Below the pieces are notes generated by a model. The model had not been told where the DNA came from. It searched no databases and saw only the letters and a program-made list of their open reading frames with translations. Of a stretch of 64,000 bases of DNA, positions 19,600 to 28,903 are shown in pieces. This stretch comes from Paulinella micropora (Eukaryota > Cercozoa > Imbricatea > Euglyphida > Paulinellidae): assembly GCA_019918135.1 (NCBI GenBank), contig WBZZ01006367.1:1-64000 (forward strand), written 5' to 3'. Every line of letters starts with the position of its first letter. The stretch's first letter is position 1. The position numbers were made by a program, and so were the translations under genes.

Positions 19600-20110
19600 T
19601 GTTTATGTGTGTGTGATTTTGCGAATGTGTGAGTGTGCGTGATTTTGCGAATGTGTGAGTGTGCGTGATTTTGCGAACGTGTGTGTGAATGTGTGTATGT
19701 GTGTGATTATGTGAACGTGTGTGTGTGATTCTGCGAATGTGTGTGAAGTGCGTGTGTGTGAATTTGTGAATGTGTGTATGTGATTATGCGAACGTGTGTG
19801 TGATTATGCGAACGTGTGTGTGATTATGCGAACGTGTGTGTGATTATGCGAACGTGTGTGTGATTATGCGAACGTGTGTGTGATTATGCGAACGTGTGTG
19901 TGATTATGCGAACGTGTGTGAATGTGTGTATGTGTGTGATTATGTGAACGTGTGTGTGTGATTCTGCGAATGTGTGTGAATTTGTGAATGCGTGTGTGAG
20001 ATTTCTTGTGTCTGTCTGTATGTGGGTTTGTGAATGTGCGTGTGTGTGATTTGGCGAATGTGTGAATATGTGTGAACGTGTGAACGTGTGTGTGTGTTAC
20101 TGATTGTACA
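19600..20110. repeat. GT-rich minisatellite field
   Basis: Variants of gtgtgtgatt-tgcgaa-gtgtg fill the stretch; the cleanest part is 19781-19920. Confidence 0.8.
19781..19920. repeat. 20-bp tandem array, seven copies
   Basis: Seven perfect head-to-tail copies of tgattatgcgaacgtgtgtg. Confidence 0.9.
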
Positions 20111-20455
20111 TACACGCTCTCAGCCTTTGGAGACGATGATATTGGCAAGGACATAAGCAGTTTGTCTTTCACACACACACAAAATTCTAGTAAATCTCTT
20201 TTTCTATTTCTTTTTTTAGTGGTTCCGCGCCCCCCCCCCTCTTCCCGAGGGGCACTTGATCTTTCTTGTTTTCTTTTTTTTGCGCTTCGCAATCATCACA
20301 CACATGCCAAAGCGTTCTAGCGTTCCAACACTCGCCAACGCGCTTACGTCAAGCCTCCACGAAAGCGATATCACCTCAACTCCACCCCTGTCGCGCGGAA
20401 GCAAAGGGAGTTTGCCTGTGGGGCATTTTGGTTCCTTTTCGCGAGCGAGTTTGCT

Positions 20456-21397
20456 TTGATTGCTCCCTTCCTGTCCCTCAAGGACTTCCAATGCCTGTTC
20501 CATGCCTTTGCTGGCACCAGCTCTTTTGAAAGGAAACCACACTCGCTTGGTGCTCAGTTGTGGAGCTCTTACCTACTGTGCTCAAACATAAGAATGCCAC
20601 TAGTTTATTTCGTGGAAGGACATACGTGGAAAACTATAGTCCGAGACACTCTAGCGTACATGATCGGAGAGAGCAGCATAGTTAACGGTCTGTGGCCTAC
20701 TGATTGGCCTTGTGCCCGCTGCCTTAGACGAAGGGCAGTGACATGGGGAATACCATTGTACCATTATTGCCATGTGTGTCTGCGGAACGAAAGATCGCAC
20801 CTAGTAGCAGACCTAGAGGCCATAAGAAAAAGCTTTGTACTTAATATCTTGCAAGTAGACCTGGAGCTATTAGACGTAATTAGGAGCTGGTGGGACGTCA
20901 GTTACCCCCAGGAGTTTCTCCAGGTGATCCAGACCATGGACTTTGCGTTCACGTACAAGGGGACGGGGTGGAAACGTATACTCTTCGTGCCCATCCAACA
21001 AGGACTGCTCGTGTGGGGTCTTTTCCAGACTAATCTCGCCCCTCACGTCAGACAAAACCAAGACAGAATTACAGCTGAACGCTATCAAATGAGCGAAAAA
21101 CACTTTCAGTTGTTGCAGGACAATCTAAAAAAAACAGAAGCCTTCCTCAACCAGGCTAGAGAAGCCAGCGTACTGGGGAATGAGGAGATGGTGCCGTGTG
21201 GCCTACATCTACAACATATGCTGCCAACAGGGGGGTTCCTCGCAGGCCGGCGGCGCAATCCCCCCCCACCCCGGTGGCAAAGCCCCGCCCAACCACCCCC
21301 CCCCCCTTTTTCTTACACTCTATTTTTTGAGCGGCGTTGGTACGGTTCGCTAGTTGCAATTATAGCTAGACCAAAAAAAACTTTGAGCCCTTATTAA
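20456..21397 (+). CDS. Unrecognised protein with paired CxxC motifs
   Basis: 313 residues from the first Met; a short reading at 20304-20459 with a basic start (MPKRSSVPTL) may be part of the same locus. A hydrophobic/aromatic N-terminal stretch (FLSLKDFQCLFHAFAG) is weakly reminiscent of an F-box. A treble-clef-like zinc site follows (CARCL at about residue 86 and CHVCL about 20 residues later), then a helical region with a coiled-coil-like segment (ERYQMSEKHFQLLQDNLKK). The tail is proline-rich and ends in low complexity. Codon use is less GC-biased than in neighbouring genes. Function unknown. Confidence 0.5.
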   Translation: MIAPFLSLKDFQCLFHAFAGTSSFERKPHSLGAQLWSSYLLCSNIRMPLVYFVEGHTWKTIVRDTLAYMIGESSIVNGLWPTDWPCARCLRRRAVTWGIPLYHYCHVCLRNERSHLVADLEAIRKSFVLNILQVDLELLDVIRSWWDVSYPQEFLQVIQTMDFAFTYKGTGWKRILFVPIQQGLLVWGLFQTNLAPHVRQNQDRITAERYQMSEKHFQLLQDNLKKTEAFLNQAREASVLGNEEMVPCGLHLQHMLPTGGFLAGRRRNPPPPRWQSPAQPPPPPFSYTLFFERRWYGSLVAIIARPKKTLSPY

Positions 21398-21541
21398 ACT
21401 ATACTGTGGTGGAAGAATACAAGGGGGAGAGTTAAAGGACCTTTCTCTCTCTCACTTCTTGTGGTTGCAGCGCGGAGAGAGAGCGAGATTTCTTTTTTTT
21501 TCGTTTGTGTACAGCCCTTCGTGGTTCTTACGAACGTGACA

Positions 21542-22500
21542 ATGTCGCAAAGCCGTACCGCCGTTCCGCCCAATAACCCTGCACCAGCGCCCGACGATGC
21601 CTCCTCGAAACGCGCGGTGTACGTGTTCGGCGGCTGGGGGGGCATCACGTTCGGCCGAAACCTTGACCGCCGAAGGCTGGAAAGCTACTGTCCGTGTGGA
21701 GCCCGCCGACGGCCAGCAACGGGCATTTGGGTCTAGTGCTGCGGGGCAAGCTGTACGCGCTCGGCGGACGCAAAACCGACGACGACTGCCAGCTGCTCCG
21801 CGCCGTGACCGTCGACCCCCGCGACAACCGCTGGGAGGCCAAAGGCCGGCCTGCCGTGCGATTACGAGGACCTCACGGGCGCGGTCCTGCACGACCGTCT
21901 GTACGTCGTGCTGTCCGACCGAGATATGCACAACTCGCTGCTGGTGTACGACGAAAAGACCGACGCCTGGCTAACGCGCTGCGCTCCCCCCACCAAACGC
22001 CACCAGGCCCGGCTCGCGGCTTTGGGCAACTCTTTGTACCTGATCGGGGGCCACAACCACGACTGGAGCCTGCGCAAGGTGGAGAAGTACGACCCAGTGC
22101 GCAACGAGTGGCGGTCAGCGGGCAGGCTACGTCTGGGTCGTCACGACTTTTCGGCTCAGGTCTTCCGGGACAAACTGTATGTCATCGGAGGCACCAATTT
22201 TTTCCCAGACACCGAGATAGAGCTAGAGGAGGTAGAGTGCTACGACCCCAAAGTGCAGAAGTGGCGCTTCGTCGGTGATCTCAAGACGCCGCGTTCGGGC
22301 GCTTCGGCCTTCACGACGGCCTGTACGTGGCGGGCGGCAGTCCCGACAATGGTAACACTGCGCTCGCTTCCGTCGAACGCTTTGACGAGGCCACCGCTAA
22401 ATGGTCACTAGAAAGTAAGCCTATGGTCGAGGAGCGTCTGGAGGCGTGCTGCGCTGTGCTTGCGCTTGATCGTCCGGCCAAGCGCCAGCGTCTTGAGTGA
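21542..22500 (+). pseudogene. Kelch-repeat protein
   Basis: The start at 21542 (MSQSRTAVPPNN) precedes kelch-type beta-propeller repeats recognisable by Gly-Gly pairs with spaced Tyr and Trp: VYVFGGWGG, LYALGGRKTD, LYLIGGHNHDWSLRKVEKYD and LYVIGGTNFF, each followed by a W-containing strand (NRWEAKG, NEWRSAG, QKWRFVG). Kelch propellers often recruit substrates to cullin-3 ligases; no BTB domain is seen here, so it would be a propeller-only protein as in poxviruses and other large DNA viruses. It belongs to the virus block and looks broken, about three breaks. Confidence 0.7.
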
Positions 22501-22601
22501 ACTGTTGTAAAATTAAAAGCATTCTTTTTTTTTCTTTGGCCTTTTTCTTCGAATTTAATACTACCGGCGGAAGGGATTTTCTTTTTTTGTTTCGGCTGCC
22601 T

Positions 22602-22949
22602 TCACTCCGTCTTCCAAAGGACTGTCGCGCTCCACAGGAAGTCAAAGGTCAGCCAATGTCCGGCCGTGGGCTCGTGCACGAGGTTGTAGAACGCAGCCCT
22701 GTCTAGCGAACCCAGCCCGAAGACCGACAGCTCATAGCCGGCCCGGGTCAGCCAGTCGTAGACCACCAGCGCGTCGTGCTTGAAGCGGACGGGGTCGCAC
22801 GTGTCCCACGGCTCGCGGCGGCACCACATGGCCCGGTTGTACTCGACGACGGCGCAAACCACGCGCCGGGACTTGGCGCCCGCGATCGCCAACAGGACCA
22901 GCAGGACAGCCGCCATAAGAAATGTGGTGTCCGAGCCCAGAAGATCCAA
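22602..22949 (-). CDS. Small membrane-anchored protein
   Basis: 115 residues. A hydrophobic N-terminal segment (residues 8-24, LMAAVLLVLLAIAGA) serves as signal anchor. The rest is a compact domain with three cysteines and many aromatics (WCRREPWDTCD, VVYDWLTRAGYELSVFG). No family recognised. One frame. It sits convergent to the kelch gene and is followed upstream by the foldback repeats. Confidence 0.6.
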   Translation of the reverse strand: MDLLGSDTTFLMAAVLLVLLAIAGAKSRRVVCAVVEYNRAMWCRREPWDTCDPVRFKHDALVVYDWLTRAGYELSVFGLGSLDRAAFYNLVHEPTAGHWLTFDFLWSATVLWKTE

Positions 22950-22969
22950 AATGTCCGCTTGCTAACAAA

Positions 22970-23660
22970 TTTTCTATTCAGACAAAATGCGGTTTTATTC
23001 CAAAAAGATCTTGTCTGAATCCAGTGAACTTCGCGCCTGCCGCATTTTGTGGACACTTTTTTTTGCCGCAGATTGCGGTACACCAAGGATTTTTTTTGTT
23101 GGTGATTTCGGCAATTGGAAGGTAGCTAGAGAAAAATGTTGGGGAAAGATTGGCGGGCGGGGAATTTTTTTGCACATTTAATTTTTTCCCCGCCCGCGTT
23201 TCTTTCCCCAAAATTTTTCTTGAGCTAAACAGTTATTGCCGAAATGTCCTTTGGCCAAAATTTTTTTTTTCACTAGTTCCATAATTCGGCGAATTTCGCG
23301 ACAAGTGCCACATGCGCCGCAACTTACGGGTGACTGATATTGCCCGTAATTTGCGGCACACCAAGAATTTTTTTTTTGCGAAGGACATTTCGGCAAGACA
23401 TTTTTAGCTACAGAAAAATTTTCGGGAAAGATTGGCGGGCGGGGAATTTTTTTGCACATTTAATTTTTTCCCCGCCCGCGTTTCTTTCCCCAAAATTTTT
23501 CTCTAGCTAAACAGTTATTGCCGAAATGTCCTTTGGCCAAAATGTTTTTTTCACTAGTTCCATAATTCGGCGAATTTCGCGACAAGTGCACAAGGTGCCG
23601 CAACCGGTGGACACTTTTTTTGCCGCAATTTGTGGCAAAAGACTTAGCGGATTTTTTTTT
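22970..23660. repeat. Tandem foldback (MITE-like) repeats, copies 2-4
   Basis: Two and a half units with a 281-bp period (for example cactagttccataattcgg at 23271 and 23552). Each full unit folds back. In the first, a ~42-base arm near 23123-23164 pairs almost perfectly with an arm at about 23185-23226; the second has the same structure 281 bp later. The GC-rich tip ggcgggcggggaa / ttccccgcccgc is shared with the copy at 10045-10385. Confidence 0.8.
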
Positions 23661-23972
23661 CTCTTACCATCCCCACGGACACAAAAACAAGAATGTCTGG
23701 AGAAACGGCTTGTCTATAAGGAATATTGCAGCGAGGAAGATAATTTGGCCCTGCTAGTAGAGCAAGTGAACAAGGCGAAGACGCAGGAAGAGCTCAAAGC
23801 AGTCTGCAAGCAGCTGCTCCGGGCGCTGGTGGGCGCCCGCGCGATCGCCGAGACCTTCCGGGGCTTTGCGGACCAGAGTGACTGTGACAGCTGCCGGCTC
23901 TACAGCTGCGGTGGCGCTTTTTGCAGCGAGTGGAAAGTCCGAAGAAACCAGCGGCTGCCCCTGCGGCTATAA
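23526..23972 (+). CDS. Small helical protein with Cys cluster
   Basis: The reading spans 148 residues, but its first ~55 lie in the foldback repeat and are probably not protein-coding. The credible part starts near 23,690: acidic helices (YCSEEDNLALLVEQVNKAKT, then ELKAVCKQLLRALVGARAIA) and a Cys cluster (SDCDSCRLYSCGGAFC). The true start is unclear. Function unknown; the cluster may bind metal. Confidence 0.4.
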   Translation: MSFGQNVFFTSSIIRRISRQVHKVPQPVDTFFAAICGKRLSGFFFLLPSPRTQKQECLEKRLVYKEYCSEEDNLALLVEQVNKAKTQEELKAVCKQLLRALVGARAIAETFRGFADQSDCDSCRLYSCGGAFCSEWKVRRNQRLPLRL

Positions 23973-24334
23973 CGAAGACTCTTAATCTTTTCTTGTTGAA
24001 GCCTCCGGTGTCAAATGTGTGTTTTTTTCTGGGTGCCGGTTTATTAAAATTCTGTGGTCACCTCAAAAGCACCCCCCCGAGTCCCCCGTTCAGCCCGCGC
24101 CAGCGGGCCGAGAGCTTTCAATAAAAACTTTTCTTGTATCTTTTCTGAGGTTCCAGGAGATTAAGCACGCCCGCCAGGCCGGGCTCTCTCCTTGCAAACA
24201 CGACTTCAATGCGCGCCCCTGCCCCCCCGACTCACTTATTCTAGCGGGAGTAAACGGCCTGTCTGAAAATTGAGTTTTTATTTAAAAAGTCAGCACCCGG
24301 GGGGGGGACGTCTTGGTGGAGGCGTTTTGTGTGT
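23973..24334. other. Intergenic between convergent genes
   Basis: Holds the first copy of a ~95-bp repeat (24001-24096), an AATAAAAA word near 24119-24126, and a G-run (24300-24307). No gene seen. Confidence 0.5.
24001..24096. repeat. Dispersed ~90-bp repeat, copy 1
   Basis: Shares gcctcc..tcaaatg, a T-run, ggtttattaaaat and ctgtggtcacctcaaaagca with 25685-25773 in the same orientation. Confidence 0.75.
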
Positions 24335-25537
24335 TTATATTTTTTTGGTACCTTTTGCGCCCTGACCTTCCCCCCTTTCCCTGCTCTTTGAGCCCCCGGG
24401 CTCAGGTGGAGGAAAGAAAGAAAGAGGGGGCGGGGGGTGGAGCGCTCCCGCACCCCGTTCGGCCACGTAGCAGCCCGCCAAGATTTTGAACGAACATGAG
24501 GCGCTGTCCTTGTTTGGAGAGCAGTGGAGCTCCCGGCGAAGCCCCCAGCTGGCGCTCGTGGGGGATGGTATGCCTCCTGGCAGCATGGCCCCCCGGGTGA
24601 TGAACATGATGTAATACACCCGGAGTACGGTCGGCGTGATTTTGCCTACGCTGCCTAGAGTGTGCACGATGACGTAGGCCTCGACCCAGGCCCGCAGCGA
24701 AGGCCAGGCGCTGGCGAGGGGCTTCATTAGGGGCCAGGTCTCCTGGAGGGTGGAGCAGGCCGCGAAGATGTTCCTCGCTAGATTGTTGTTGGTGGAAAAC
24801 GCAAACCCGGCCTGCCGCCAGAACCGCTCATTGTGGTGCAGCGCCAGGCTTGGCGCTTGGTGGCCGTCGGTGCCCATGCCTATCCAGACACAGCGAACTG
24901 CCGTCGGCAGAGCCTTAGCCGTGTTGAATACGGCCAGCCAGCGCGATGATGACGAGGACGAACAAGACTGCAACGTGCCCGGGGGGGCCTGGCGGGAGGG
25001 GCCCAGCACGTTTCCACCGACTGCCGCGAGGACAATCAGCGCGGGGCTAAGCGCGTTAAGCACCCTGGCGAGACAATCAGCCCCTGAAGCACCGGCCAGG
25101 GGCACAAAGAGCGCCCGGGGCGCTAGACGGCCCATGGACTCGGCGGCAGTCGAGAGCGTTAGGGACTCTTGCAGCAGCGTGCCCGCGAGGAAGGCTGGGT
25201 CGCGCAGCGCCTCGCTGGCTTTGGTCTCAAGAGGGAGCATGTCTCTAACCAACAGGGCCAGCTCTGTGTGATTGTGCGGCCTGACCTTGTAGCAGCCCCC
25301 CCCCACGTCCTCGGTCATAAAGTTTAAGTAGTGCACGGCAAAGGCCCGGCTTGTTGGGCGGCGGCGGAATCCCGTCCCACAAAGTACCGACTCCAGCACG
25401 AGCTCCCGCGCCGGGGACATGACCAAGACTATAGGGGGCTCGCCGTGCGTCTCGCTTTTGAAAGCCAGGCACAGCGCGACCACCATGTCAGGGTAGCCCT
25501 TGGTGGCGATCACAACCCTTTGGCCCGTTTTCTCCAT
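24335..25537 (-). CDS. Unrecognised 400-residue protein
   Basis: Start chosen at the complement of 25535-25537 (MEKTGQRVVIATKGYPDMVV). The first part alternates beta strands and helices (PPIVLVMSPARELVLESVLC, ALIVLAAVGGNVLG), suggesting an alpha/beta fold. The middle has a helical region around WPSLRAWVEAYVIVHTLG. The last ~60 residues are low-complexity proline/glycine-rich and may be disordered. No catalytic signature recognised. One uninterrupted frame with the GC-ending codon bias of the block. Confidence 0.6.
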   Translation of the reverse strand: MEKTGQRVVIATKGYPDMVVALCLAFKSETHGEPPIVLVMSPARELVLESVLCGTGFRRRPTSRAFAVHYLNFMTEDVGGGCYKVRPHNHTELALLVRDMLPLETKASEALRDPAFLAGTLLQESLTLSTAAESMGRLAPRALFVPLAGASGADCLARVLNALSPALIVLAAVGGNVLGPSRQAPPGTLQSCSSSSSSRWLAVFNTAKALPTAVRCVWIGMGTDGHQAPSLALHHNERFWRQAGFAFSTNNNLARNIFAACSTLQETWPLMKPLASAWPSLRAWVEAYVIVHTLGSVGKITPTVLRVYYIMFITRGAMLPGGIPSPTSASWGLRRELHCSPNKDSASCSFKILAGCYVAERGAGALHPPPPLSFFPPPEPGGSKSRERGEGQGAKGTKKI

Positions 25538-25794
25538 TGGCCGCCCCCCCCCACTTTCTTTAACGTTTAGAAAGAAGAGAAGAAGAGACCAGTGCCTTGA
25601 GCGCGAGCACACATTTGTCGCGAAGTGAACCGGTCGGCCCGCTCTGTGTGGAGCGGGGAGGGGCAGGAAGGGTTTTGCGCGTAAGCCTCCAGTTCCAAAT
25701 GTTTTTTTTCTGTGTGGTAGTTTATTAAAATGCTGTGGTCACCTCAAAAGCACAGGCTTTCCCATTCAGCCCCAGATTTCTTTTGAACCTTTTT
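25538..25794. other. Intergenic, with second copy of the ~90-bp repeat
   Basis: Between two minus-strand genes. Contains 25685-25773, the copy of 24001-24096. No gene seen. Confidence 0.5.
25685..25773. repeat. Dispersed ~90-bp repeat, copy 2
   Basis: Same orientation as 24001-24096; both lie just beyond the 3' end of a minus-strand gene, so they may be a shared 3' flanking module. Confidence 0.75.
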
Positions 25795-26577
25795 TTAATA
25801 CTGGTCTGGTTTGGACTCTTCCTCTTTTTTTTTGGCCTGCTCCTTCGCTTTCACGTTTTTGGGCTTTTTCTGCAGGCTTAGCCTGTAAACCTCCAGACTA
25901 CCAAAGGGCCCGTACAAAATCACGTCGAAATCGTCACCCTCCCGTGCTATCATGGCGGGCACACAGCCCTGGGGCGGCCCCGAGACGCCGCACCCCACGA
26001 ACCACCTGCGGCCCGTTTCGTACGACGGATAGAGCTGCCGGGATATTGGCGCGTAGTTGGTGGAGCAGAGCTGCACGGCAGGGGAACAGCACATGAGGTT
26101 GTACAGCACCATACTCTTAAAATGGTGGGCCGCCTTGGGCAGCAGCAGAATGTACGGGAAGCGCAGCAGTGGGTCTAGTCCCGAGGATGAGGCACGATAA
26201 TAGTCGATTTCGTTTTCGGTGGTCATAATGGCGCCCCGCAATATTGCGTGGAGACAATCAAACCCGTTCACGGCGCCGTCGCGTGGCCGGAAGAATTTTT
26301 CCCAGTCAAGCTTACTTTCATCTTCGCTGCCCAGCGCTTCTTTTTTGGTGACGGAATTCCACCAAGAGCTGTGCTTGGTGGCGTGGTTGGGCCGCCGGTG
26401 GCTGTAGTCTGGCATGGTGAATCGCAAGGAGTCGACAAATTCTTGATATGGCATGGCCAGCACACAGCCGGGTCGCGCCGCGAACAAAAGGTCGAGAAAC
26501 CATTGGTTTTTAGGTTTGTGCAGGCCCGGCTTGTCCGCAGATTCTAGGGCGGGGATTTCTGTTAGAAAGGATTGCAT
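25795..26577 (-). CDS. Unrecognised 260-residue protein with Lys/Glu-rich tail
   Basis: One uninterrupted frame from the complement of 26575-26577 (MQSFLTEIPALESADKPG). It is a globular protein rich in aromatics, with a Cys pair (LMCCSPAVQLC) in the middle. The last strand-rich part (DDFDVILYGPFGSLEVYRLS) is followed by a charged tail (KAKEQAKKKEEESK). No family recognised. Confidence 0.6.
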   Translation of the reverse strand: MQSFLTEIPALESADKPGLHKPKNQWFLDLLFAARPGCVLAMPYQEFVDSLRFTMPDYSHRRPNHATKHSSWWNSVTKKEALGSEDESKLDWEKFFRPRDGAVNGFDCLHAILRGAIMTTENEIDYYRASSSGLDPLLRFPYILLLPKAAHHFKSMVLYNLMCCSPAVQLCSTNYAPISRQLYPSYETGRRWFVGCGVSGPPQGCVPAMIAREGDDFDVILYGPFGSLEVYRLSLQKKPKNVKAKEQAKKKEEESKPDQY

Positions 26578-26923
26578 TGTTTAGCGTTCTCCCCTCTCCT
26601 GCCTTTTTTTGTTATTTTCTCGTGCTGTGTCTTTTCACGCCGCGCCCCCCGTTGTCGTCTGTCTTTTTTTCCCTCCGTGTTTCTTTCTCGGGCGAAAGAG
26701 CAGAAACGGAGGGGGCGGGCGAAAAAGGTGGCAGGGGCCAACCCAACCTTTTGCTTCCGGCCCCCCCCCCTCTCTTTCGCGCGTGTCGCTTTGTCGTCTG
26801 GCTAATGTCGTGTGTGCACGGGTGGCCCCCCCCCTCTTTCGCGCCCCCCCCCCCCCCGCTGAATCTGCAAGAAGGAAAAAAAAACCTCAAACCTTGGTTT
26901 GTTCGGAAAGCGACTAAAAAAAA
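26578..26923. other. Intergenic between divergent genes
   Basis: About 345 bp with C-runs (26760-26770, 26826-26834, 26846-26859) and A-runs; presumably carries two divergent promoters. No gene seen. Confidence 0.5.
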
Positions 26924-28903
26924 ATGGCGGCCTTCGACCGAGACGGTATCATCTACCAGCACCTGGCGCTGAGCCTCGGCTGCCGGGACCTGCTGGCGCT
27001 GAGCCAGACCTGCCGCGCTTGGCATCGCAGGGCCGGGGGTCGCGCGTCGCTGCTGCTGTGACTGCAACTGATTTTGGACCCCGAGAGCGCGCACAAGTCG
27101 TTCCCCGCCAAAGCCGTCTCGCAGGCGCAGCCCGACGTTAGTCTGGCCTTGCACTACATCAGCTGCACTCTGCCGGACGCCCGCGCGCGCCTGCTACAGA
27201 GCGTCCTGTCGTGCTTTGCTAGAGTCAGGCGGTTGTCTGTGAGCGGCCACCCGCGCGCCGTGGCCAAGCTGCTGGCGGCCTGGAGCTCGGCGCACACCAG
27301 CGCAAATATCTGTCTGCACCGCCTGGACCTGACAATTTCGCGGCCCCCCGCGGGGGCGTCATTTGGCTCCTGGAGCGCGCCCGTTCTGCCGGCCTTAGCG
27401 GCGCTGGCGCCCCGGCTCCGGCAGCTTAGCTTGAGTAACATCGACCTGGGTCTCCGGGGCTTGGGCGGCCTGGGCTGCCGCGCGCTGCAGAAGTTGGAGC
27501 TGCACGCGTGCGCTAGGGCGCGCCTGTCCGGCCCGGACTTCCAGCGGCTGGCCCCCCACCTGCAGCGCATCAGCGTGACACATGCGGGCCCGCAACTGCA
27601 GGAACCAGCCGACGTGATGTTCTGGCCGGGCCCGGCGCGGTGGCCCCGTTTAAAGACCGTCAACCTGGACTGCACGGTAGGCCTGCTGCCGCTGCTGCAC
27701 GGGGCTTCAACAGGCGGTTTGACTTGGGACCCGGACCTGACCCCCCAGCTCACCGCGTACCAACTCCGGGTGTCGGCGTGCCAGTCGATGCTGACGGCCG
27801 AGCCCGGCGCCGAGCACTTCCCGGGGCTGGCGCGCGGCTCGCTGCAACAACTGGCCGCGCGGCTGCTGCCGCGCGGCTTCCGCCCGGCCTGGCTGGACCT
27901 GGAACTGCTGAACCTGGGCTCGCGGCACGCAACGCTAGACGCCGACCTGTCGGCGCTACAAATGTTGCGGCCCTCCGTGCTGGCCGTGGTGGACCGCGGG
28001 TCCGGCGCCGCGCCCGCGCTGGCCCGCGCGTTCTTGGCCCAGCCCGGGCACCACAAGCGCGAACTGGCAATTGCGCTAGCCATGCCCACCAGAAATGTGC
28101 TGCTAACCGACTGTCCGGTGCTGGACGACAGTTCGCGCCTGCAACGCTGGGCTAGGCGCTGGGAAAAGGTGTTGGCCGACCCACCCGGGCCGCCGCCCCT
28201 TTTTCGTTTCGTGTCTTTCAACTTGTGCAGCTACATCTACCACTTTATCAGGCGGGGCCAGCGCGACCCCGGCCCGTTGCTAGAAGTGCAGAACAGGCTG
28301 CTGCGCGCGCTGTGCCGCCTGCCAGTAGCCGTGAACGCTTACGTGTCGTTTCTGTGCGGCCGGACTGTCCGGGGCCGTACGAGCGCGCCCCGTGCCCGCG
28401 TCAGGGGCAGCTACACGCTCCTGCGTGCGTGGCCACGGAATGCGGCCGGCGGCGGGGGGACGGTGTACAGCTGCCTGCGGGGCCAGTTCTGCGAGGATTC
28501 GCCCACGTTCTTGGCGTGCGCGGGGTTGGGGGGCCCAGCGGTGGCCGGCCGCATTCCGTGGCAGCGGCCGTGGCAGGAGGGCGGTGCCCTGCGCCTGCTG
28601 CTGGCGGACTACCTAAAAGGCCAGATTGCACGGTTGTCTCGTTTGTACCAGCAGGGGCAGGACTGTGCTATCTGTGTCCAGAACGTCGCGCGTACGGTGG
28701 AACAGCTTTGTCGGCACGCCCCGGCCGCGGACTGCTTCGTGCTCGAGGACCCGATGCCCAGAAGGCTGCTACAGTTGTTGGCGTCGCGGCTCCTGAACGG
28801 CGTGTCGACGGCCGTGCTAACCGTCTTTGACGAACACCGCTGGTGGCGGCTAGTAACCCTGCGCCTGGACAACCTGCTGGCAACCATCGCGGTTGGAGGC
28901 TAA
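26924..28903 (+). pseudogene. F-box / LRR-like protein
   Basis: The start at 26924 opens an F-box-like segment (LALSLGCRDLLALSQTCRAW). A ~610-residue region with leucine-rich-repeat-like strands follows (LRQLSLSNIDLGLRGLGG, LQKLELHACARARL, ARWPRLKTVNLDC). The C-terminal third is not obviously LRR and contains a Cys pair (DCAICVQNV). Predicted ubiquitin-ligase adaptor of the viral F-box set. It looks broken, about one break. Very high GC. Confidence 0.6.

Larger units (their letters stand above)
18797..20250. other. Gene-free repeat field
   Basis: About 1.45 kb without a credible gene. An AC-rich left part (about 18,990-19,250), a 99-bp tandem repeat in the centre, and a GT-rich right part (about 19,600-20,110) that includes a 20-bp tandem array. 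The AC-rich and GT-rich flanks are broadly complementary, so one strand could fold back on itself. Candidate structural, origin or recombination region. Confidence 0.6.

Noticed and set aside
18990-20110. Telomere-like or CRISPR-like repeat array
   Set aside because: The AC/GT repeats are degenerate microsatellites without a canonical telomere unit, and the 20-bp array has no unique spacers.
20090-20320. Short ORF in the GT-repeat flank as a gene
   Set aside because: Composed of microsatellite and T-run translation with no conserved features.
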